Source: Altererythrobacter sp. (GTDB lineage: Bacteria > Pseudomonadota > Alphaproteobacteria > Sphingomonadales > Sphingomonadaceae). From it: DNA of 5,210 bases. The notes under the pieces were generated by a model. That model saw only the letters and a program-made list of their open reading frames with translations, was not told the origin of the DNA and searched no databases. Position numbers and translations under genes: made by a program. The stretch is from contig JALZVZ010000214.1 of NCBI GenBank assembly GCA_023299945.1, positions 1 through 5,210 of the forward strand, given 5' to 3'. Below, one piece after another: positions 1-5,210 of this stretch (its first letter is position 1; the number at the start of each line of letters is the position of its first letter).

Positions 1-16
1 GGACCGATTTTCTAAC

Positions 17-21
17 AAGGA
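17..21 (+). promoter_or_regulatory. Ribosome-binding site of rplT
   Basis: AAGGA lies eight bases before the ATG at 30 and fits a Shine-Dalgarno site, which fixes the rplT start. The rest of positions 1-29 is AT-rich leader. No recognisable end of the preceding gene is visible, although rpmI is the usual upstream neighbour in bacteria. Confidence 0.75.
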
Positions 22-29
22 TATATTTT

Positions 30-389
30 ATGCCACGCATTAAACGCGGCGTCACCACACGCCAGAAACACAAACGGTTACTCGATCAGGCCAAAGGCTA
101 TCGCGGTCGCCGTAAAAACACCATTCGCATCGCGCGTCAGGCCGTCGAAAAAGCCGGCCAATATGCGTACCGTGACCGTAAGATCAAAAAGCGGACCTTC
201 CGCGGTATCTGGATCCAACGGATCAATGCTGCTGTTCGCGCTGAAGGCATGACATACTCACAATTCATGCATGGCGTGAAATTGGCGGGTATCGAGCTGG
301 ACCGCAAAGTTATGGCCGATCTTGCCATGAACGAAGACGCAGCGTTCAAAACGATTATTGCACAAGCGAAAGCGGCGCTGCCAGCTTAA
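30..389 (+). CDS. rplT: 50S ribosomal protein L20
   Basis: This gene encodes ribosomal protein L20, a 23S rRNA-binding protein required early in assembly of the large subunit. The 119-residue product has the normal family length. Its N-terminal half (about residues 1-60) is very rich in Lys and Arg, as expected of the extended helix that threads into rRNA. It opens with MPRIKRGV and carries the family signatures AKGYRGRRK (about 21-29) and [15 protein letters not shown] (about 54-68). The C-terminal globular part contains the typical [21 protein letters not shown] stretch in pieces (about 73-93). The start is supported by an AAGGA site eight bases upstream. In most bacteria the gene sits in an infC-rpmI-rplT operon. 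That order is known of the family; the upstream genes cannot be seen here. In some bacteria L20 represses its own operon, but no such site is visible within this window. Confidence 0.98.
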   Translation: MPRIKRGVTTRQKHKRLLDQAKGYRGRRKNTIRIARQAVEKAGQYAYRDRKIKKRTFRGIWIQRINAAVRAEGMTYSQFMHGVKLAGIELDRKVMADLAMNEDAAFKTIIAQAKAALPA

Positions 390-404
390 GTCTTGCGACA
401 GATC

Positions 405-427
405 GCAGTGGGGTTTTCCTACACTGC
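405..427 (+). other. Small hairpin downstream of rplT
   Basis: GCAGTG (405-410) and CACTGC (422-427) are perfect inverted repeats. Inside them GGG (411-413) can pair with CCT (418-420), closing on a TTTT loop with a single bulged A at 421. The hairpin starts 15 bases after the rplT stop. It has no following T-run, so it may be a transcript-end or mRNA-stabilising structure rather than a full intrinsic terminator. A chance fold is also possible. Confidence 0.4.
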
Positions 428-437
428 CATAATATGC

Positions 438-480
438 CAAACGGCGCGGGTGTTCTGATTTCAGCCACTTGCGCCGTTTG
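438..480 (+). terminator. Long hairpin, probable rplT operon terminator
   Basis: CAAACGGCGC (438-447) and GCGCCGTTTG (471-480) form a perfect 10-bp inverted repeat. Pairing can continue inward through two G-U wobbles and three Watson-Crick pairs, giving a stem of 438-452 with 466-480. The 13-base loop (453-465) contains its own small CTGA/TCAG fold. The right arm includes TTT, and the sequence after it (CAATTGTAATT) is AT-rich but is not a real T-tract. Its place between a ribosomal-protein gene and a regulator gene fits a transcription end point. Because the repeat is symmetric and its left flank is also AT-rich, it could act in either direction. Termination is inferred from structure and position only. 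Confidence 0.5.
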
Positions 481-571
481 CAATTGTAATTCCCCGCCAT
501 TTTTGCCACACAGCCCAAATGGGTGGGACTTCGAAAATTGACGGTATTACTCCGGCTGCGCTCAGCGCGCC

Positions 572-575
572 GGAG
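572..575 (+). promoter_or_regulatory. Ribosome-binding site deciding the start of the AraC-like gene
   Basis: GGAG sits six bases before the ATG at 582, a good Shine-Dalgarno match and spacing. The in-frame ATG at 519 has no purine-rich site in the 20 bases before it. This favours 582 as the true start. Confidence 0.5.
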
Positions 576-581
576 CACACG

Positions 582-1436
582 ATGCGCAGTGAGTTTTGGC
601 AGCCGCCAGAAGAATTCGATGGCTGCTTCACAAGCTTCTACCAATTCGATCTTGAAGTTCCCTGCGGCGGGCGCGTCCACGATTATCTCCAGCCAGAATG
701 GGGAGGGTTGCGGTTCTTTGCTGGACAGCCGCCGATTTCAACTTTGGGCGACTATTCGATTGATGATGCACGCTTCGTCGCCACCGGGCCCAGCTCTTTG
801 CCCAGCTCATTTAAGGTCGGCACAGCGCGGATGTGGGGCGTCGGATTGCTGCCACTGGGCTGGTCGCGCTTTATGGATGTGCCTGCGAGCGAGCTTGCCA
901 ACCTAGGCACCAATGGCGAAAGCCACCCCGCATTTCAGAAGTTCTCCGGGCTGTGCGAGGTGTTATGCGATGCCTCTGTTAGCAAGGAGCAGCAATTTGA
1001 TGCGCTGACCCAGTTTATGCGCGCCGCGATGCGCCCCAATCGCGATGAACCCAAAATCATGCGGGTTCACCATGCCTTGCTGAATGCTAAGCTTACCAGC
1101 GTGAGCGAATTTGCCAGTGAAGTCGCCATGAGCACGCGCACGTTGGAGCGGGTTTGCATCCGTTATTTCGGCTTTCCGCCAAAGCTGCTGATGCGCCGCC
1201 AACGATTTATGCGGAGCCTGACCAGTTTCATGCTCCATGCAGGCGCAAATTGGACCGAGGCGATGGATGAGCATTACCACGATCAAGCCCATTTCAGCCG
1301 CGAATTTCGCGAATTTATGACGATGAACCCCACTGAATATGCGGCGCTGGATCATCCAATCTTGGCGAGTTTTATGGAAGCGCGCGCGCGGCTGTGGGGA
1401 TCGGCGGCACAGACCTTGGACAAGCCGGAGCGCTAG
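582..1436 (+). CDS. AraC/XylS-family helix-turn-helix transcriptional regulator
   Basis: This is a probable DNA-binding transcription factor of the AraC/XylS type, 284 residues from the chosen start. The C-terminal third carries two helix-turn-helix units. The first is at about residues 171-210, with SVSEFASEVAMSTRTLERV followed by a YFGFPPKLLMRRQRF stretch. The second is at about 223-255, with HDQAHFSREF and the family-typical MNPTEY. The N-terminal part (about 1-150) would be the sensor or dimerisation domain. It contains DYLQPEWGGLRFF and WGVGLLPLGWSRF stretches, a pattern I associate with AraC relatives of unknown ligand in alphaproteobacteria. No signal peptide or membrane segment is visible, so it should be cytoplasmic. 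The start at 582 is preferred because of its GGAG site and because the protein then begins just before the conserved-looking FWQPPEEF segment. An ATG at 519 would add 21 residues. It lies between rplT and pheS without evident function in translation. Its target and ligand are unknown. AraC-family membership is confident. Confidence 0.87.
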   Translation: MRSEFWQPPEEFDGCFTSFYQFDLEVPCGGRVHDYLQPEWGGLRFFAGQPPISTLGDYSIDDARFVATGPSSLPSSFKVGTARMWGVGLLPLGWSRFMDVPASELANLGTNGESHPAFQKFSGLCEVLCDASVSKEQQFDALTQFMRAAMRPNRDEPKIMRVHHALLNAKLTSVSEFASEVAMSTRTLERVCIRYFGFPPKLLMRRQRFMRSLTSFMLHAGANWTEAMDEHYHDQAHFSREFREFMTMNPTEYAALDHPILASFMEARARLWGSAAQTLDKPER

Positions 1437-1573
1437 AACCGCGATACGGCGGCAGCAGCGCAGCGGGTTACAGCCTCAAATACAGCTTTGCCTTGCGCGC
1501 CAAGCCGCGCTAGTGCCGCCTTTCCAAAACGCCTAAAACTGCCCCAAAAGCACCTGCGAATGAATTGCCCGTT
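1437..1573 (+). other. Spacer between the regulator gene and pheS
   Basis: This 137-base stretch has no convincing sigma-70 promoter, no terminator with a T-run and no Phe-rich leader peptide. A 7-base inverted repeat (1448-1454 with 1514-1520) is separated by 59 bases and is probably chance. The frame of the regulator gene stays open here for 46 codons after its TAG. It ends in a TGA at 1575-1577 that overlaps the pheS ATG. The conceptual peptide is Ala-rich and resembles no protein I know. No strong Shine-Dalgarno site precedes the pheS start. The pheS promoter is therefore either a weak one in this spacer or lies upstream of it. Confidence 0.5.
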
Positions 1574-2674
1574 ATGACCGATTTGACCGACCAAAAAACC
1601 GCCGCGCTCGCCGCTATTAATGCCGCTGATACGCTGGATGCATTGGAGGAGCAGCGCGTGGCTGCTTTGGGCAAAAAGGGCTGGGTGTCGCTTGCACTGA
1701 AAACATTGGGCGGGATGAGCCCAGAAGAGCGCACGCAGGCCGCCCCTGCGATCCAAGCGACACGCGGCGAAGTGGCAGATGCTATTGCCTCACGCAAAGC
1801 GGCTTTGGAAAGCGCAGCTCTTGCGCAAAAGCTGGCGTCTGAAACACTTGATCTGACTTTGCCTGCGCCAGCTACAAAGCGCGGCAGTGTCCACCCCGTA
1901 AGCCAAGTGATGGACGAGCTGGCCGAGATTTTTGCAGACCTTGGTTTCTCGGTCGCAACCGGTCCTGAGATTGAGGATGATTGGCACAATTTCACCGCGC
2001 TCAATATGGATGAAAGCCATCCTGCGCGCGCGATGCATGACACGTTTTACTTCCCGGACACCAATTCAGACGGGAACAAAATGCTCTTGAGGACGCACAC
2101 TTCGCCGGTGCAAATCAGAGCCATGAAAGCGGATGGCGCGCCCATTCGCATCATTGCGCCAGGCCGTGTCTATCGCAGCGATAGCGATGCGACCCACACG
2201 CCCATGTTTCATCAGGTGGAGGGGCTTGTGATCGACAAGGACATTCACCTTGGCCATTTGAAATGGACGCTGGAAACTTTCCTCAAAGCGTTTTTCGAGC
2301 GCGAGGATATCGTCCTGCGCCTGCGTCCATCCTACTTCCCGTTCACCGAGCCGTCGGTCGAAGTCGATGTCGGATATGCCAATACGGGCGGTCGCCGCGT
2401 TGTCGGCGGATCGGGCGATGATGAGGGCCATGATTGGATGGAACTCTTGGGTAGCGGCATGGTCAATCGCCGCGTGCTGGAATCCGCTGGAGTGGACCCA
2501 GACGAATATCAAGGCTTTGCATTTGGCGTGGGCGTCGACCGCCTCGCCATGCTGAAATACGGCATGGATGATTTGCGCGCCTTCTTTGATGGAGACGCGC
2601 GCTGGCTGTCGCATTATGGGTTCTCGCCATATGATCAGCCGACCCTTTCCGCAGGCGTAGGAGTGAAACCATGA
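1574..2674 (+). CDS. pheS: Phenylalanine--tRNA ligase alpha subunit
   Basis: This is the catalytic subunit of the cytoplasmic alpha2beta2 phenylalanyl-tRNA synthetase, which activates Phe with ATP and attaches it to tRNA-Phe. The product has 366 residues, normal for the family with a short C-terminal tail. Residues 1-90 form the helical, coiled-coil arm that contacts tRNA. The class II core follows, with [12 protein letters not shown] (173-184), motif 2 [21 protein letters not shown] (pieces of 197-217), [15 protein letters not shown] (252-266) and motif 3 [18 protein letters not shown] (314-331). Ala316 in GFAFG appears to match the Phe-pocket alanine of the E. coli enzyme (Ala294). A Gly- and Asp-rich insert at about 267-288 and the tail after HYGF are longer than in E. 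coli; I recall this form from sphingomonads. The ATG at 1574 is chosen because MTDL fits family N-termini. A TTG at 1565 would add three residues. No good Shine-Dalgarno site precedes either start. The stop overlaps the pheT start by four bases. Confidence 0.97.
   Translation: MTDLTDQKTAALAAINAADTLDALEEQRVAALGKKGWVSLALKTLGGMSPEERTQAAPAIQATRGEVADAIASRKAALESAALAQKLASETLDLTLPAPATKRGSVHPVSQVMDELAEIFADLGFSVATGPEIEDDWHNFTALNMDESHPARAMHDTFYFPDTNSDGNKMLLRTHTSPVQIRAMKADGAPIRIIAPGRVYRSDSDATHTPMFHQVEGLVIDKDIHLGHLKWTLETFLKAFFEREDIVLRLRPSYFPFTEPSVEVDVGYANTGGRRVVGGSGDDEGHDWMELLGSGMVNRRVLESAGVDPDEYQGFAFGVGVDRLAMLKYGMDDLRAFFDGDARWLSHYGFSPYDQPTLSAGVGVKP
2659..2663 (+). promoter_or_regulatory. Ribosome-binding site of pheT inside pheS
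   Basis: AGGAG ends seven bases before the pheT ATG and lies within the last codons of pheS. Together with the ATGA overlap (2671-2674) it points to translational coupling, which suits the 1:1 subunit ratio of the enzyme. Confidence 0.75.
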
Positions 2675-5058
2675 AATTTTCGCTCACATGGCTGAAAGAC
2701 CATCTCGAAACATCAGCGACCCTCACCGAAATCACCGATTGCCTGAACGCGACCGGGCTTGAGGTGGAGGGCGTCGAAGATCCGGCTCAGCGCCTCGCCG
2801 GATTTACCGTGGCCGAGGTTCTGACGGCGGAAAAGCACCCTGATGCGGATAAGCTTCAAGTGCTGACCGTGGACACAGGAACAGGCGCTCCGCTTCAGGT
2901 TGTATGCGGCGCGCCCAATGCGCGGGCCGGTATGAAGGGCGTGCTGGGCCAGCCCGGCGCGGTGGTCCCTTCCAATGGCATGCAGCTGAAAAAAAGCGCC
3001 ATTCGCGGCGTTGAAAGCAATGGCATGATGTGCAGTGTGCGCGAGCTGGAATTGGGCGATGATCACGATGGGATCATCGAATTGCCATCCGATGCGCCCG
3101 CCGGTCATAGCTTTGCCGATTATCACGGTTCATCGCCAATCATTGATGTGGCGATTACGCCCAACCGCCCCGATTGCATGGGCGTCTACGGCATCGCCCG
3201 CGATTTGGCAGCCGCCGGTTTGGGTACTTTGAAGCCGATTGCTTTTCCGAAGTTTACCGCGTCAGGCGCGTGTTCGGCGCAAATCCGCACGGATGATCCA
3301 GAGGGTTGTCCGGCGTTCTATGGCCGCGTGATTACCGGTGTTAAAAATGGCGCATCGCCTGATTGGCTCCAGCAACGGCTGGCAAGCGCGGGGCAAAAGC
3401 CGATTTCGCTGCTGGTCGATCTGACGAATTATCTGATGCTGGCTTACGGGCGTCCGGCGCATGCCTATGATTTGACGAAGCTGACGGGTGCAGTGGTTGC
3501 TCGGCGCGCACAGAATGGCGAACAGATCACAGCGCTGAACGAGAAGATCTACACGCTGGATGACAGCATGATTGTGATTGCCGATGATAATGGCGTGCAC
3601 GATGTTGCAGGGATCATGGGCGGTTTGGAATCGGGTTGCTCGGCCGACACGACAGATGTCCTGCTAGAGATTGCCTATTTTAACCCAGCGCAAATTGGCG
3701 TGACGGGCCGCAAGCTTGGCCTAGCCTCCGATGCGCGCACACGGTTTGAGCGCGGCGTTGATCCGGCGTTTTTGGATGATGGGCTGGACTTGCTAACCGG
3801 CTTGATCGTCGAGCTGGGCGGCGGAAGTGCATCAGAAGTATTGCGTGCCGGTTCGCCTCCATCGGATGCGAAAGTGGTGGCGTTTGATCCGGCTTTGACC
3901 GCGTCTTTGGGCGGGGTTGATGTCGCCGCAGATGAGCAGCGCCGTATCTTGGAAAGCCTTGGATTTACGGTTGGCGCGGATTGGCAAGTTGTCTGTCCGC
4001 TTCGCCGCCACGATATTGAAGGGCCAGCCGATCTGGTTGAAGAAGTCGTGCGCATTCACGGCCTTGATAATGTCGCCAGTGTGGCTTTGCCGCGAGCAGA
4101 AGGTGTGGCGCGTCCAACCGCATCACCTGCACAGAAATTGGAGCGCAAATTGCGCCGCGCCGCCGCAGGGGCTGGGCTGGATGAAGCGATCACTTGGTCG
4201 TTTATTTCTGAAAGCGAAGCTGCGCATGTTGGAGGAGGGGCTTGGAGCCTCGACAATCCGATTTCAGAAGACATGAAAGTCATGCGGCCATCGCTGCTGC
4301 CCGGCTTGCTGTCGGCGGTTAAGCGCAATGTTGATCGCGGCGCATCCAGCTTGCAATTGTTTGAAATTGGGCGGCGCTATTTGGCGGATGGTGAGCATCC
4401 TACGCTGGTCGCCGTGATGGCTGGCGAGAAGACTGCGCGCGGTTGGGCAGACGGTAAGCCTAAACATTTCGATGCTTTTGATGCCAAAGCCATGTGCCTG
4501 CAATTGCTAGAGGCGGCGGGCGCTCCGGTGCAAAAATTGATGGTAATGCCGGTCGATGATGGGGCAGATATTTATCACCCCGGCCAGTCGGCGAGCCTGC
4601 GGCTTGGCCCCAAGAACCAGCTTGCCAGCTTTGGCGCTATTCATCCCGCCTTGCTTGATGCGTTTGATATTGGCGTGCCGGTTGTGGCGCTCGGCATTCA
4701 CTTGGATGCGATCCCAGCACCCAAGGCGAAGAAAAGCGCATCACCTAGCTTTGCGCGCGCGCAATATAGCCCGCCAGCATTGCAATCTGTGACCCGCGAC
4801 TTTGCTTTCCTCGTGCCTGCTGATCTGCCCGCCGGTGATTTGCTGCGCAGCGTTAAAGGCGCGGACAAAGTAAACATTACAGACGCCCGCGTTTTCGATG
4901 TGTTCGCAGGGCAAGGGGTTCCTGAAGGGCAAAAGTCGGTGGCAGTTGAAGTCACTTTGCAGCCGCAGGAAAAGAGCTTCAAAGATGCTGAGTTAAAGGT
5001 GATTTCCGATGCCGTGATTGCTGCGGCGGAAAAGCAAGGAGCAAGCCTGCGCGGATAA
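2671..5058 (+). CDS. pheT: Phenylalanine--tRNA ligase beta subunit
   Basis: This is the beta subunit of phenylalanyl-tRNA synthetase, which binds tRNA-Phe, holds the alpha subunit and hydrolyses mischarged Tyr-tRNA-Phe. The product has 795 residues, full length for the bacterial family. The domains run in the expected order. The N-terminal segment opens with [12 protein letters not shown]. An EMAP-II-like OB tRNA-binding domain spans about 43-150, with HPDADKLQV at 56-64. The B3/B4 editing domain spans about 210-390, with YGRPAHAYD (259-267) and [11 protein letters not shown] (329-339); His264 and Glu333 look like the counterparts of the E. coli editing residues His261 and Glu334. The B5 domain lies at about 403-470, with [20 protein letters not shown] (445-464). 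A catalytic-like core without active-site function follows at about 485-680. The ferredoxin-fold anticodon-binding domain is at about 699-794, with [10 protein letters not shown] (706-715). The gene overlaps pheS by four bases and has its own AGGAG site, so the two are one operon. No frameshift or missing domain is seen. Confidence 0.98.
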   Translation: MKFSLTWLKDHLETSATLTEITDCLNATGLEVEGVEDPAQRLAGFTVAEVLTAEKHPDADKLQVLTVDTGTGAPLQVVCGAPNARAGMKGVLGQPGAVVPSNGMQLKKSAIRGVESNGMMCSVRELELGDDHDGIIELPSDAPAGHSFADYHGSSPIIDVAITPNRPDCMGVYGIARDLAAAGLGTLKPIAFPKFTASGACSAQIRTDDPEGCPAFYGRVITGVKNGASPDWLQQRLASAGQKPISLLVDLTNYLMLAYGRPAHAYDLTKLTGAVVARRAQNGEQITALNEKIYTLDDSMIVIADDNGVHDVAGIMGGLESGCSADTTDVLLEIAYFNPAQIGVTGRKLGLASDARTRFERGVDPAFLDDGLDLLTGLIVELGGGSASEVLRAGSPPSDAKVVAFDPALTASLGGVDVAADEQRRILESLGFTVGADWQVVCPLRRHDIEGPADLVEEVVRIHGLDNVASVALPRAEGVARPTASPAQKLERKLRRAAAGAGLDEAITWSFISESEAAHVGGGAWSLDNPISEDMKVMRPSLLPGLLSAVKRNVDRGASSLQLFEIGRRYLADGEHPTLVAVMAGEKTARGWADGKPKHFDAFDAKAMCLQLLEAAGAPVQKLMVMPVDDGADIYHPGQSASLRLGPKNQLASFGAIHPALLDAFDIGVPVVALGIHLDAIPAPKAKKSASPSFARAQYSPPALQSVTRDFAFLVPADLPAGDLLRSVKGADKVNITDARVFDVFAGQGVPEGQKSVAVEVTLQPQEKSFKDAELKVISDAVIAAAEKQGASLRG

Positions 5059-5076
5059 GCGCGGCAACTCATCCTG

Positions 5077-5210
5077 ATGTCCAATCCCACAAACTCACGC
5101 CGTACTTTTGCGATTATCTCTCACCCGGATGCTGGTAAAACCACGCTGACGGAGAAACTGCTTTTGCAAGGCGGGGCGATCCATTTGGCGGGCGAGGTAA
5201 AGGCGCGCGG
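5077..5210 (+). CDS. prfC: Peptide chain release factor 3, N-terminal fragment (runs off the window)
   Basis: Only the first 44 codons are in the window; the gene continues past the right edge. The product is expected to be RF3, the GTPase that removes RF1 or RF2 from the ribosome after peptide release. The visible part begins [20 protein letters not shown] and contains the P-loop SHPDAGKTT (about 15-23), which binds GTP phosphates. This is followed by [21 protein letters not shown]. The [16 protein letters not shown] stretch is characteristic of RF3 and distinguishes it from EF-G and TypA. The N-terminus is a little shorter than in E. coli. The ATG lies 18 bases after the pheT stop, so cotranscription with pheST is likely. 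No clear Shine-Dalgarno site is visible before it, which may mean weak initiation or coupling. The switch regions and later domains are outside the window. Confidence 0.9.
   Translation, partial: MSNPTNSRRTFAIISHPDAGKTTLTEKLLLQGGAIHLAGEVKAR

Noticed and set aside
1..15. Possible end of rpmI reading into the TAA at 13-15
   Set aside because: The four codons before it do not match the usual L35 C-terminus, and too little sequence is present to judge.
478..540. Possible -35-like elements (TTGCAA, TTGTAA, TTGCCA) upstream of the regulator gene
   Set aside because: None has a matching -10 element at 16-18 bases, so no promoter can be supported.
258..680. A 140-codon open frame on the - strand across the rplT end and the spacer
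   Set aside because: It overlaps rplT and the regulator gene in antisense, crosses both hairpins and shows no protein family features.
1448..1520. GGCGGCA/TGCCGCC inverted repeat in the spacer before pheS
   Set aside because: It is only seven bases long and 59 bases apart, which is expected by chance in GC-rich DNA. There is no T-run after it.
1560..1577. Five-codon reading frame (MNCPL) before pheS, considered as a leader peptide for Phe attenuation
   Set aside because: It has no Phe codons and no ribosome-binding site, and no terminator or antiterminator pair follows it, so it does not fit the pheM/pheST type of attenuator.
1510..2043. A 177-codon open frame on the - strand opposite the spacer and the start of pheS
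   Set aside because: It lies mostly antisense to a certain pheS gene. Its Ser- and Ala-rich product is typical of the reverse complement of GC-rich coding DNA and has no recognisable domain.

Overview
The window is a stretch of core translation genes from an alphaproteobacterium. The sphingomonad/Erythrobacteraceae group is the best guess. That guess rests on the style of the PheS and PheT proteins (an insert before motif 3 and a C-terminal tail in PheS), the moderately high GC content and the type of AraC-like regulator. It is inference from remembered families, not a database match.

Layout, all on the + strand: rplT (ribosomal protein L20, 30-389); a 192-base spacer with two hairpins (405-427 and 438-480), the second a 15-bp stem that probably ends or trims the rplT transcript; an AraC/XylS-type regulator of unknown target (582-1436, possible upstream start at 519); a 137-base spacer with no clear promoter; pheS (1574-2674) and pheT (2671-5058), which overlap by four bases; and the first 44 codons of prfC (release factor 3), from 5077 off the right edge. 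The first 29 bases are the leader of rplT, with a good ribosome-binding site. The preceding gene, probably rpmI, is outside the window.

The genes share a theme. L20 is needed to assemble the 50S subunit. PheS and PheT form the alpha2beta2 phenylalanyl-tRNA synthetase that charges and proofreads tRNA-Phe. RF3 recycles class-I release factors at termination. The one outsider is the AraC-like gene, the only member with no evident role in translation.

I found no mobile element, CRISPR array, tRNA, rRNA or novel multi-gene system. The points worth a second look are modest: the regulator inserted in a translation cluster, the long hairpin after rplT, and the reading frame of the regulator. After its TAG stop, that frame stays open for 46 codons and ends in a TGA that overlaps the pheS start.
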